Shown here: in pieces, positions 8,284 through 15,318 of the stretch
Numbering within the stretch: the first letter of the stretch is position 1
Layout of the letters: each line of letters starts with the position of its first letter
NCBI GenBank assembly: GCA_018702715.1
Contig: JABIYQ010000624.1
Location: 1 to 18,960, forward strand
Direction: 5' to 3'
Origin: Desulfobacula sp.
Lineage (GTDB): Bacteria; Desulfobacterota; Desulfobacteria; Desulfobacterales; Desulfobacteraceae
Length of the DNA stretch: 18,960 nt
Position numbers and translations under genes: made by a program
Notes under the pieces: model-generated
What the model was told of the DNA's origin: nothing
Database searches by the model: none
Seen by the model: only the letters and a program-made list of their open reading frames with translations

Positions 8284-8367
8284 ATCAAATCAATTTACTT
8301 TTGAACCCGACTGCTATTCCGCAGTCTCTTATATTTAAAGAGATTAAATAGGAATAATTGATTTGAT
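8284..8367. repeat. Branched inverted repeat upstream of the haemerythrin-GGDEF gene
   Basis: A perfect 12-bp inverted repeat, ATCAAATCAATT (8284-8295) and its complement (8356-8367), encloses 60 bp that contain two smaller perfect hairpins: GACTGC/GCAGTC (8309-8314 and 8321-8326, 6-nt loop) and TCTCTT/AAGAGA (8325-8330 and 8338-8343). The two share two bases, so they compete or stack. The right outer arm overlaps the -35 box at 8363-8368, which suggests an operator. Being upstream of the predicted start site, it is more likely to act as DNA than as an RNA leader. Confidence 0.6.
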
Positions 8368-8391
8368 CGACATAATTGTTTCTGGTATTAT
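8363..8391 (+). promoter_or_regulatory. Sigma70-type promoter of the haemerythrin-GGDEF gene
   Basis: TTGATC (8363-8368) and TATTAT (8386-8391) with a 17-bp spacer: 4/6 and 5/6 consensus matches. The start site would be near 8398, with a ~63-nt leader ending in the GGGGA ribosome-binding site (8451-8455) 5 nt before the ATG. Confidence 0.5.
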
Positions 8392-8460
8392 AACAAAAAA
8401 ATTTGATCCAGAATCGGCGAATATTCTACCACACAACATAAATAAAAAACGGGGAAATCT

Positions 8461-9582
8461 ATGGAATATTTTCAGTTTAACAGTAACTTTTTGATAGGTT
8501 TAAAGGACGTTGATGATCAGCATCGCAGGCTTGTGGAATTGATTAATGCATTTAGTGATTCACTGTCTTCAACCGAAGATGATGCAGATGGCCTTGAACG
8601 ACTTTTCCAGGAACTGTTAGAATACACTCAATACCATTTTGAAGAAGAAGAAACCCTGATGCAAGAAATAAATGTGGATACTCGTCATTATACCCCACAC
8701 GTCGAAGAACATCAAAATTTTTTAAATGATGTAATGAGTATGCATACAAAAAGGGCCTCAGATAAAAAACAAATGTCAAAACAGCTGCTCAGCTTTCTGA
8801 TTCACTGGTTGGCATATCATATACTTGGCTCGGATAAAAATATGGCAAGACAGATTGAGGCGATTCAATCCGGTGCATCTCCATCCAAAGCATTTGAAAT
8901 GATGGAAAAAATGTGCGACGGCTCAACAGAGCCACTTCTTTTCGCTATTAATGGTCTGTTTCAATTAGTGTCTGCCAGGAACAAAGAATTAAAAACGCTG
9001 AATCAATCCCTTGAACAAAAGGTAAGGGAGCGGACCCGAGAATTATATGAAGCTAATAAGAACCTGGTAAAAATATCCCTTACCGATGTCCTGACCGAGC
9101 TTCCCAACAGGAGGCATGCCATGCAGCAGTTAAGAAAACACTGGGAAGAATCCACAAAGACCGATGAACCAATCTCTTTGATGATGGTTGATGCTGACCA
9201 TTTTAAGGAAGTCAATGATACCTATGGTCATGATGCAGGCGATCTTGTCCTATGTGAAGTAGCAAAAATGCTTCAAGATAATGTTAGAACAGATGACCTT
9301 GTCTGCCGCCTGGGTGGTGATGAGTTCCTAATTATCTGTCCGGTTACTGACAGACCTGGCAGCCTGCATATCGCTGAAAAAGTCAGAAGCAATATATCAG
9401 AAATGCATGTACCCACAGGCAATGGCTTCTGGCGCGGCAGTGTCAGTATCGGCGTGGCATCTCGTAAAAATAGCATGGATAATTTTGAAGCGCTTATCAA
9501 GGCAGCTGATGAGGGAGTTTACATTGCCAAACGAGCCGGTAAAAATTGTGTAAAAGCACTTGATCCTGATAACCAACATTAA
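8461..9582 (+). CDS. Haemerythrin-GGDEF diguanylate cyclase
   Basis: 373-residue cytosolic fusion. Residues 1-135 form a bacteriohaemerythrin with the full diiron ligand set: His21, His59, Glu63, His80, His84, His120 and Asp125. It should bind O2 or respond to the redox state. A coiled signalling helix (about 172-205, E/K-rich with an LEQKVRERTREL stretch) joins it to a GGDEF domain (about 205-368) with TDVLTELPNRR at 208-218, substrate residues in DADHFKEVND, and an intact GGDEF signature at 285-289, so it should make c-di-GMP from two GTP. An RxxD inhibitory site (Arg276-Asp279) lies exactly five residues before GGDEF, which predicts product feedback inhibition. No EAL domain or membrane segment is present. 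It is monocistronic and convergent with the sensor kinase. Confidence 0.95.
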   Translation: MEYFQFNSNFLIGLKDVDDQHRRLVELINAFSDSLSSTEDDADGLERLFQELLEYTQYHFEEEETLMQEINVDTRHYTPHVEEHQNFLNDVMSMHTKRASDKKQMSKQLLSFLIHWLAYHILGSDKNMARQIEAIQSGASPSKAFEMMEKMCDGSTEPLLFAINGLFQLVSARNKELKTLNQSLEQKVRERTRELYEANKNLVKISLTDVLTELPNRRHAMQQLRKHWEESTKTDEPISLMMVDADHFKEVNDTYGHDAGDLVLCEVAKMLQDNVRTDDLVCRLGGDEFLIICPVTDRPGSLHIAEKVRSNISEMHVPTGNGFWRGSVSIGVASRKNSMDNFEALIKAADEGVYIAKRAGKNCVKALDPDNQH

Positions 9583-9583
9583 A

Positions 9584-9602
9584 GGCTTAAAACGTATAAG
9601 CC
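9584..9602 (+). terminator. Weak hairpin after the GGDEF gene
   Basis: GGCTTA (9584-9589) and TAAGCC (9597-9602) form a perfect 6-bp stem with a 7-nt loop, beginning 2 bp past the stop codon. No U-tract follows, so it is at best a weak terminator or an mRNA 3'-end stabiliser. The rest of the 147-bp convergent spacer shows nothing further. Confidence 0.3.
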
Positions 9603-9729
9603 AGATTTCCTCGTGACTAATTCCAATAAAAATTACAGTGAAAAAATGACTTTTGATGCCGATTCTGGTTCATATATTGTAATCTGAGTATTCAGGCTTT
9701 AATCCTATCCTACCACAAGATATAGGCAA

Positions 9730-11694
9730 TTAATTTGTATTTTCATTCTTGTTACTATCCAAGACTTCCCGTATCTTTTGGGAAAGATCTTTCAAAACAA
9801 TTGGTTTTAATAGAAAACCCTTAATACCCATGGAAAATGCTTTTTCTTCTGACATTGCTTCATTGTACCCGGTACAGAGTAATACTGGAATATCAGGGTT
9901 TATCTTTACCAACTCCGCTGATAACTTATCTCCAGACATATTAGGCATTTGCATATCTGTAATGACCAGATCAAATTTATTTGAATTAGCTCGAAACACT
10001 TCAAGGGCTTCAACACTGATTATTTGCGAAGTAACTTGATACCCCAGACGTTCCAGTAACTTTTTCTCCATTGTAAGAATCGCTTCTTCATCATCTATAA
10101 GAAGGATATGCTCCGTACCGCTTTGAATTTCTGCATTTGAATTGGTTACCTGTTCTTCCAAAAGGCTCTTTTCCGCTGGCAGATATACTTGAAATTGTGC
10201 CCCTTTTCCAGGTTTGCTGTGAACTTGGATAGCACCACCCATGCGAATGACGATACCGTGAATAACTGATAATCCCATTCCAGTACCCTTACCTATTGCT
10301 TTAGTGGTGAAAAATGGATCAAATATTTTTTCAGTTATAACTTTATCAATGCCTGTGCCTGTATCAGACACTGTAAGACAGACATACTCTCCAGGTATCA
10401 TATCAGGAGTAATTACATCATAATTGCCTAATTCAACTTTTTTCAGGCTGACTTTCAATTCTCCGCCTGTTTTTTCCATGGCGTGGTAAGCATTGGTTGC
10501 AAGGTTCATTACAATCTGATGGATTTGCGTTGGGTCAGCTTTGATCACTCCACAGTCTGTTTGGATATCATGCTTGATTTCAATTGTTGAGGGAATTGTA
10601 GACCTGATGAGTTTTAACGCTTCCTTTATGATTGGCTGCATCTTCATCAATTGTAATTCACTGCTCTCTTGACGAGAAAATGTAAGGATCTGTTTTACCA
10701 GATCTTTAGCTCGCAAAGAGCTGCTATAGATTTCATTCAGACTCCTTTTAGATGGACTGTCTTCAGGGGTATCCGATAAAAGCATCTCAGTGTGACCTAT
10801 TATGGGGAAAAGAATATTATTAAAATCATGGGCAATGCCGCCTGCAAGCGTGCCGATTACATGAAGTTTTTCTGCCCTGGCCAGTTCCGCCTGCATGGTC
10901 TTTTCTTGCTTTAAGCGTTCCTCTAAAGCCGTGAATAACCTTGCTTTTTCAATGGCCATGGCTGCCTGCTGCGCGAAAATACTGAGCAGAAGTGCATCAT
11001 TTTCGGTAAAATCGGAGCCGTTGGTTTTATTGATAACTTCCAGCACACCAATGAAATTGTTTTTTGATTTCATTGGAACACAAAGCAGGGATTTTGTCTC
11101 ACACCCGGTCACTGTATCAATTCCGGCATAAAACCGGGGATCTTTTTGGGTGTCCTTTACCAGGGCATATTCCTGATGCTGGGCGACCCAGCCAACAATT
11201 CCTGTTCCTTCAGGAATTCTGACGTCTTTTATCTTTTTTGCCTTAAGGCCTGTGGGAAAGCTGAATACAAGCTCATGGGTCTCTTTGTCATATAGCATTA
11301 ATGTGCTGGCCATGGAAGAGGTCACCAGATCGGCATATGTCATGATTAAATATAGAACTTCGTCAAGATCCAAGGTTGAATTGATCAGAAAGCCAAGCTC
11401 AAGAGCTGTTGCCAATTTTTTGCTGTCAATGGAACTTAAATCTTTTACGCGCTTGGTCTGGAGCTTCAGAGCGGTTGGAAGCTGTCCTTCGCTTATATAT
11501 TTTTTATAAAGGAGGATTTCGCCGAGCTTTGGGACTCCGCTGTTTGACAGCAGGAGTGAATTTTCAATACTTGTTAAGGCTTCCTTGTTTTCCAAAAAGT
11601 GGCGTTGAAATTTCAGCGCCTCATCCAGATGATCTCGGGAAAGAGCTTCCATGGATAAAAGGATATCACCTAAAAGATGTGTTGTAATATTCAT
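9730..11694 (-). CDS. Cytosolic GAF-domain hybrid histidine kinase with N-terminal MshEN-like repeats
   Basis: 654-residue soluble sensor kinase with no transmembrane segment. The order is: two short repeats starting LGDILLSMEALS (8-19) and LGEILLYKKYIS (57-68), like the T2SS-ATPase N-domain repeat; a GAF domain (about 105-252); a HisKA helix with phospho-acceptor His289 in AGGIAHDFNN; HATPase_c with N-box near NLATNAYHAM (Asn397/Asn401), G1 DTGTG (444-448), F-box FDPFFTTK (458-465) and G2 GKGTGMGL; and a C-terminal receiver (about 529-645) with acidic pair Asp534/Asp535, acceptor Asp580, Thr608 and Lys630. The HDFNN form is typical of kinases with a fused receiver. The output partner is not in the window. 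It lies tail-to-tail with the cyclase gene. Confidence 0.94.
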   Translation of the reverse strand: MNITTHLLGDILLSMEALSRDHLDEALKFQRHFLENKEALTSIENSLLLSNSGVPKLGEILLYKKYISEGQLPTALKLQTKRVKDLSSIDSKKLATALELGFLINSTLDLDEVLYLIMTYADLVTSSMASTLMLYDKETHELVFSFPTGLKAKKIKDVRIPEGTGIVGWVAQHQEYALVKDTQKDPRFYAGIDTVTGCETKSLLCVPMKSKNNFIGVLEVINKTNGSDFTENDALLLSIFAQQAAMAIEKARLFTALEERLKQEKTMQAELARAEKLHVIGTLAGGIAHDFNNILFPIIGHTEMLLSDTPEDSPSKRSLNEIYSSSLRAKDLVKQILTFSRQESSELQLMKMQPIIKEALKLIRSTIPSTIEIKHDIQTDCGVIKADPTQIHQIVMNLATNAYHAMEKTGGELKVSLKKVELGNYDVITPDMIPGEYVCLTVSDTGTGIDKVITEKIFDPFFTTKAIGKGTGMGLSVIHGIVIRMGGAIQVHSKPGKGAQFQVYLPAEKSLLEEQVTNSNAEIQSGTEHILLIDDEEAILTMEKKLLERLGYQVTSQIISVEALEVFRANSNKFDLVITDMQMPNMSGDKLSAELVKINPDIPVLLCTGYNEAMSEEKAFSMGIKGFLLKPIVLKDLSQKIREVLDSNKNENTN

Positions 11695-11846
11695 AGCTCA
11701 TATCTCGCTTTACCCTGAAATAATAGAGCCGTAGAAAAACAAAAAAGAATTGGTCATCATCGTTCCCTATCATGATATCCAATATTAATATATTATATAC
11801 AACGAGCCTATTCTGTCGTCTCCATATATTTTATGTGGCAATATAT

Positions 11847-11873
11847 ATAATATAGGAATACGCTTTTTGTCAA
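11847..11873 (-). promoter_or_regulatory. Sigma70-type promoter of the hybrid kinase gene
   Basis: On the minus strand there is a perfect TTGACA at 11873-11868. The best -10 is TATTAT (11852-11847) at a short 15-bp spacing; overlapping TATATA-like hexamers give 17-18 bp. The leader to the ATG at 11694 would be roughly 145-150 nt. The -35 is convincing and the exact -10 is not fixed. Confidence 0.45.
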
Positions 11874-11908
11874 GAAACGTATAAAAAATTATTAAAGAGT
11901 TGAAATAT

Positions 11909-11936
11909 GTTCTACCCTGCCGGGCACGGGTACAAC
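11909..11936 (-). terminator. Stable hairpin downstream of the SIMPL gene
   Basis: GTTCTACCC (11909-11917) pairs with GGGTACAAC (11928-11936) at 8 of 9 positions, and TGC/GCA extend the stem inside. It sits 16 bp past the SIMPL stop (minus strand) and stands out as GC-rich in AT-rich surroundings. The following minus-strand sequence is AT-rich but has no immediate T-run, so termination is plausible rather than certain. Confidence 0.4.
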
Positions 11937-11952
11937 TATTGAATTTTTATAT

Positions 11953-12687
11953 TTAATTCTGCTCTTCGTAAATCTCGTAGATCAGGTTGCAGGTCTCTCT
12001 TATTTCCATGGAACCGGCTTCGATCTGGGGGGAAGCCTCCATGGCCATATTTGAATACATTCTTGTCTGCCTCGCTGGAGCCGGACGGCTCCCTGATTTA
12101 TTTACCTTTAGCAGCCTTCCGAGAGAAACGCCCAAAGCTTCGGCATAAAGCCCGGCCTTTGCTTTCGCATTTTTAGCTGCCTGTATCTTAGCTTCTTTTC
12201 TCAATTCATCTATCTTGCTTGATCTAAACTGTATGCTTTGAAAAATATTAGTCCCATCTTTTATCGCTCGGTCGATAATATCCCCTGTTTTTGATGTATC
12301 GCGCACCTTTACCATTAGCTGCTGACTTACTTTAAAAGATACTGGACTTCCCGGTATTTGATGCCCCTTTTCATTTCTGGGATAGACCGGTGCGACATTA
12401 TATGATGATGTCTTTATGTCTTTTTTATCGATCCCGACGCTTTTCATTGCAGATATAATAGAATTCATTTTTGAAGTATTGTCTTTATATGCCACTGCAA
12501 GCTTACGCGCTTCACTTGATACTCCAAAATTAATGACCGCTTCATCGGGTATTGTCTTGATCACCCCTTCTCCCTTAACATGTATTGTGGGGTGACTATT
12601 TTCAATAGTATTGTATTCCTGTGCATCCCCGTAGGAAACACAAAATAAAGTTATAACTATGCTCAATGCCAATATACTTTTTTTCAT
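11953..12687 (-). CDS. Periplasmic SIMPL-domain (DUF541) protein
   Basis: 244 residues from the start chosen here. An N-terminal signal peptide (MKKSILALSIVITLFCVSYGDA then Q; KK charge, hydrophobic core, likely cleavage after Ala near residue 22) sends it to the periplasm. The mature part begins with the family hallmark of IHVKGEGVIKTIPDEAVINFGV-type wording (first beta-hairpin) and continues through the SIMPL/DUF541 domain, with a lysine/alanine-rich helix (EAKIQAAKNAKAKAGLYAEALG, split) near the middle. The family (Brucella BP26/Omp28, E. coli YggE) is linked to oxidative-stress or envelope roles, but its biochemistry is unclear. A GTG 33 nt further upstream keeps the frame open, but an ideal GGAGGG (12702-12697) 9 nt before the ATG at 12687 decides the start. 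The gene appears to stand alone. Confidence 0.9.
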   Translation of the reverse strand: MKKSILALSIVITLFCVSYGDAQEYNTIENSHPTIHVKGEGVIKTIPDEAVINFGVSSEARKLAVAYKDNTSKMNSIISAMKSVGIDKKDIKTSSYNVAPVYPRNEKGHQIPGSPVSFKVSQQLMVKVRDTSKTGDIIDRAIKDGTNIFQSIQFRSSKIDELRKEAKIQAAKNAKAKAGLYAEALGVSLGRLLKVNKSGSRPAPARQTRMYSNMAMEASPQIEAGSMEIRETCNLIYEIYEEQN

Positions 12688-12746
12688 AACAAACAACCCT
12701 CCATGGTTATAATTTACCACTGCTCTAATGTTATATTTACCAAGGA

Positions 12747-13028
12747 TCAGCTCTCATCCGATTCAATATTCTTCTTTTTTGTAGTAGGTCGCTCCTTTTC
12801 TCCGGGATGATTTGAATAATCCTTCTCTTTTGGAGTGCCTATCGATTCTTTGTTTTCATAGCCACACATCTTATGGAAAGCAGGATTTACGAAAACTATT
12901 TCCCCAACGATATCTATTTCTTGAATACCATAAACAAGAGTTTAAGTAATAAGCTGATACCTCTTTTTATCTTTAACTAATTCTTGAATTCTTTTTTCCA
13001 ATTCATTACAAATTGGTTTTTCAGCCAT
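12747..13028 (-). pseudogene. PAS-domain protein fragment interrupted by an in-frame TAA
   Basis: From the ATG at 13028 (GAGG at 13040-13037, 8-nt spacing) the minus strand encodes 28 residues of charged coiled coil ending RYQLIT, then a TAA (12944-12942), then a further 64 codons in the same frame to a TGA at 12749-12747. The second part reads YGIQEIDIVGEIVFVNPAF, then HKMCGYENKESIG: the core strand and helix of a PAS domain (EIDxxGxIxFVNPAFxxMxGY). The frame stays open and PAS-like across the stop, so a single base change, such as GAA to TAA, explains the break. The C-terminus stops short of a complete PAS domain and no output domain follows, so it is already truncated. It probably derives from a PAS-containing sensor kinase. 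TAA rules out selenocysteine. Confidence 0.8.
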
Positions 13029-13246
13029 TAAAAAGACCTCAAACTTAATAATTTTTCAAGACAAAAAATAATCATTTTATACTAAGATTAATATAATAGG
13101 ATTCAACATACAACATATATTGATGCAAGACAAAAATGAATTTTGTTCCTGTCATTACGTTATATGCAAATGACAAAATCAGATATTCAAAGCTTAAATT
13201 CAATTTTTTGGAAATATTAGTAAAATTATATTTTGAGTAGGTAGTG

Positions 13247-13287
13247 ATTCTTGCCGGGGAGGTCGCAACCCATACCCCGGCCGGAAT
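13247..13287. repeat. GC-rich hairpin element
   Basis: ATTCTTGCCGGGG (13247-13259) and CCCCGGCCGGAAT (13275-13287) pair at 11 of 13 positions, and one of the two exceptions is a G-T pair. The 15-nt loop contains a nested GGT-CGCA-ACC mini-hairpin (13261-13270). At about 60% GC it contrasts sharply with the flanks. No T-run follows on either strand, so it is not a standard terminator. It could be a mobile-element end, a protein-binding site or a small structured RNA. Confidence 0.5.
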
Positions 13288-13339
13288 AACGCAAAATAAA
13301 TATTTATATAAATCAATTTCAAATTCCAGATAAATCAGT

Positions 13340-13377
13340 ATTTAGCGGAAATGCCAATATTGGTATTTTCGCTAAAT
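13340..13377. repeat. 38-bp palindrome A
   Basis: Arms 13340-13357 and 13360-13377 match at 16 of 18 positions (both exceptions would be G-T pairs) around a TA centre, so the whole 38 bp is a near-perfect dyad. The core CGGAAATGCC/GGTATTTTCG is shared with the next palindrome. With almost no loop, it suits a dimeric DNA-binding protein or cruciform more than an RNA hairpin. Confidence 0.65.
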
Positions 13378-13391
13378 GGTCACGAATCGCT

Positions 13392-13439
13392 CTAATTATC
13401 GGAAATACAAATCCTGGTATTTCCGATAATTAGTTTTTT
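13392..13439 (+). repeat. 17-bp perfect inverted repeat B followed by T6
   Basis: CTAATTATCGGAAATAC (13392-13408) and its exact complement (13417-13433) flank an 8-nt loop; TTTTTT follows at 13434-13439. It shares the CGGAAATRC and GGTATTTYCG core with palindrome A, 15 bp to the left. On the plus strand it has terminator form, but no plus-strand gene lies upstream in this spacer, so insulation of recJ, an operator pair or a repeat family are all possible. Confidence 0.65.
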
Positions 13440-13483
13440 CACTATTTTTTTTAAATTTTATTATCCATGAAGAAAATCGAAAA

Positions 13484-13512
13484 TTGACTTTATGATGGTT
13501 TGCTTATATAAA
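13484..13512 (+). promoter_or_regulatory. Strong sigma70-type promoter of recJ
   Basis: TTGACT (13484-13489) and TATAAA (13507-13512) with an optimal 17-bp spacer: 5/6 matches in both boxes. The expected start is near 13518-13520, only 7-9 nt before the recJ ATG at 13527. Confidence 0.65.
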
Positions 13513-13526
13513 TTATTTTTAAATCA

Positions 13527-15236
13527 ATGGATACCCTACTCAAATATTTTGAACCTGATCAGAAAATTGTTACGCTTTTAGCCAAGGGGTTGCACTGCCA
13601 TCCTCTTTTGGCCACCCTGCTTTCTGCCAGAGGAATTATAAGCATTGATGACGCACGCTTCTTTTTAAACCCCAATTTTGAAAACCTTATAGATCCTTTT
13701 CTTATAAAGGATATGAAAAGGGCTGTGGAACGTATCTTTACTGCAGTTGAAAACAAAGAAAAAATTCTTGTTTTCGGTGATTTTGATGCGGACGGTGTTA
13801 CGGCTACTGCATTGTTAAGCGGTTTTCTTGAATATTGTGATGCCAATGTATCCTGGTATATCCCCCATAGGATCAAAGAAGGCTATAGCCTTCAAATCGA
13901 TCATATTCAAATGGCAATAGATCAGGAAATTGATCTGATTATCACAGTCGACTGCGGGGTCAGCAATCATGAAGCCGTTCAAAAGGCTAATCTTGAAGAT
14001 ATTGACGTCATCATCACTGATCACCATGAACCCGGCCCTACCCTGCCATCTGCCCTGGCAGTGATCGACCCTAAAAGGGAAGACTGCAAATCAGGTTTAG
14101 ATTATCTTGCCGGTGTGGGGGTTGCTTTTTTTCTTGTCATAGCACTCAGAAAATTTTTCAGAGAAAAAAATTATTGGGAAGAATTACCAGAGCCCAATCT
14201 CACAGACTATCTGGATCTGTTTGCCATTGGCACCATAGGTGATATGGTACCCTTGATCAATGAAAACCGTGTGCTTTGTGTAGCAGGGATAAAAAAAATA
14301 AAACAGGGAACAAGGCTTGGATTAAAATGTCTTGCCCAAAGTTCCCGGATTGATTTTAACAAAATTGACTCAGATGACATCTCATTCAAAATTGTCCCCA
14401 GAATAAATGCAGCCGGAAGAATATCCCATGCCAGAATATGTGTATCACAGCTCATGGCAACAGATATCGGCAATGCTGAAAAAACAGCATCTCTTCTGGA
14501 CAATTTAAATATCAAACGACAGAAAATCGAGCTGAAAATTGTCCAAAACATTGAACATCGCTTGCTAAAAAATCCAGATCTGCTTGAGAAAAAACTGCTT
14601 TTTTTATGGGATGATAATTGGGATCCAAGTGTTTTGGGAATTGTTGCATCAAAACTATCAAAAAAATACTATCGCCCGGTGATTTTATTGTCCACCACAT
14701 ATAAAAACGCCATTGGTTCCGGTCGAAGTATCAATAATATCAACATCTATAAAGCTCTTGTGGCCAGTGAAGCTTTGCTTGAAAAATTTGGTGGTCACGC
14801 CATGGCTTGCGGCCTTACGATAAAAAAAAATAATTTACAAATACTCTATCAAAATTTAACCCGACACATTGAAGAAACTTATAGTAAAAAAGATTTCCAG
14901 AAATCCATGATCATTGATGCAATTCTTGATTTTGACGATATCAATTTCAATCTGGCCACAGAAATTGACCGATTAAGACCTTTTGGTATGGCCAATCCGG
15001 AACCTGTCTTTATATGTGAAGATGTCCGTGTTGTATCCTCTTATATAATTGGAAACCATCACAGGAAAATGATTCTTGAAAAACCCGTTCCCCTTTGTCG
15101 CCATCAGGTTGAAGCTTTTCATTTTAACATCAGTGATCCTGATGATCTGCCTGACTATTACCATAAAATAGCTTTTAAACTTAAGATCAACAAATTCAAA
15201 ACAAATGCTTTGCAGATTATTATCGAAGATTACTGA
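13527..15236 (+). CDS. recJ: Single-stranded-DNA-specific exonuclease RecJ
   Basis: Mn/Mg-dependent 5'-3' ssDNA exonuclease of the DHH superfamily, acting in RecF recombination, mismatch and base-excision repair. 569 residues is a standard length. DHH motifs appear in order: FGDFDADGVTA (Asp85, Asp87, Asp89), VDCG (Asp142), ITDHHEPG (Asp165, His166, His167) and GTIGDMVPL (Asp239). RINAAGRISHA (292-302) follows. The DHHA1 part has GSGRS and GGHAMACGLTI (422-432), then the C-terminal OB-fold. The usual WHxGVxGI segment reads WDPSVLGI here (365-372). An in-frame TAA at 13509-13511, just before the ATG, rules out a longer N-terminus with a normal start codon. No Shine-Dalgarno is visible. The promoter and start spacing imply a nearly leaderless message. 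Confidence 0.97.
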   Translation: MDTLLKYFEPDQKIVTLLAKGLHCHPLLATLLSARGIISIDDARFFLNPNFENLIDPFLIKDMKRAVERIFTAVENKEKILVFGDFDADGVTATALLSGFLEYCDANVSWYIPHRIKEGYSLQIDHIQMAIDQEIDLIITVDCGVSNHEAVQKANLEDIDVIITDHHEPGPTLPSALAVIDPKREDCKSGLDYLAGVGVAFFLVIALRKFFREKNYWEELPEPNLTDYLDLFAIGTIGDMVPLINENRVLCVAGIKKIKQGTRLGLKCLAQSSRIDFNKIDSDDISFKIVPRINAAGRISHARICVSQLMATDIGNAEKTASLLDNLNIKRQKIELKIVQNIEHRLLKNPDLLEKKLLFLWDDNWDPSVLGIVASKLSKKYYRPVILLSTTYKNAIGSGRSINNINIYKALVASEALLEKFGGHAMACGLTIKKNNLQILYQNLTRHIEETYSKKDFQKSMIIDAILDFDDINFNLATEIDRLRPFGMANPEPVFICEDVRVVSSYIIGNHHRKMILEKPVPLCRHQVEAFHFNISDPDDLPDYYHKIAFKLKINKFKTNALQIIIEDY

Positions 15237-15318
15237 TTTTAAACTTGAAAACATCCTGTTTTTATTATATATATATTGATTAATAATTTATGATTTATGA
15301 AAATTTAAGGATAATTCA

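Larger units (their letters stand above)
7795..8460. other. 666-bp AT-rich spacer between divergent genes
   Basis: No convincing gene on either strand; all frames are cut by frequent stops. It holds the miaB-operon promoter at its left end and the cyclase promoter and branched inverted repeat at its right end. Between them lie a small perfect inverted repeat (CCATGA/TCATGG, 8221-8236) and an imperfect 20-bp direct repeat (7950-7969 versus 8201-8220, 16 of 20 identical). The irregular composition could be the decayed remains of an inserted element, but nothing identifies one. Confidence 0.6.
13029..13483. other. AT-rich spacer with three palindromic structures upstream of recJ
   Basis: No gene is supported on either strand. 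The left half is plain AT-rich sequence. The right half holds a GC-rich hairpin (13247-13287) and two related long palindromes (13340-13377 and 13392-13433), described separately, ending with T-rich sequence before the recJ promoter. Confidence 0.6.

Noticed and set aside
8221..8460. c-di-GMP (GEMM-type) riboswitch before the cyclase gene
   Set aside because: The branched inverted repeat lacks the conserved GEMM tetraloop and receptor wording and lies upstream of the predicted transcript start.
12688..12720. GTG start for the SIMPL protein, adding 11 residues
   Set aside because: The extension would place the near-perfect GGAGGG ribosome-binding site inside the coding region and put a non-signal stretch before a typical signal peptide.
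12942..12944. Recoded stop codon in the PAS fragment
   Set aside because: The stop is TAA. Selenocysteine uses TGA and pyrrolysine uses TAG, so a plain nonsense change is simpler.
13340..13433. CRISPR array
   Set aside because: Only two palindromic units with different outer arms and a 15-bp gap; no regular repeats, spacers or cas genes.
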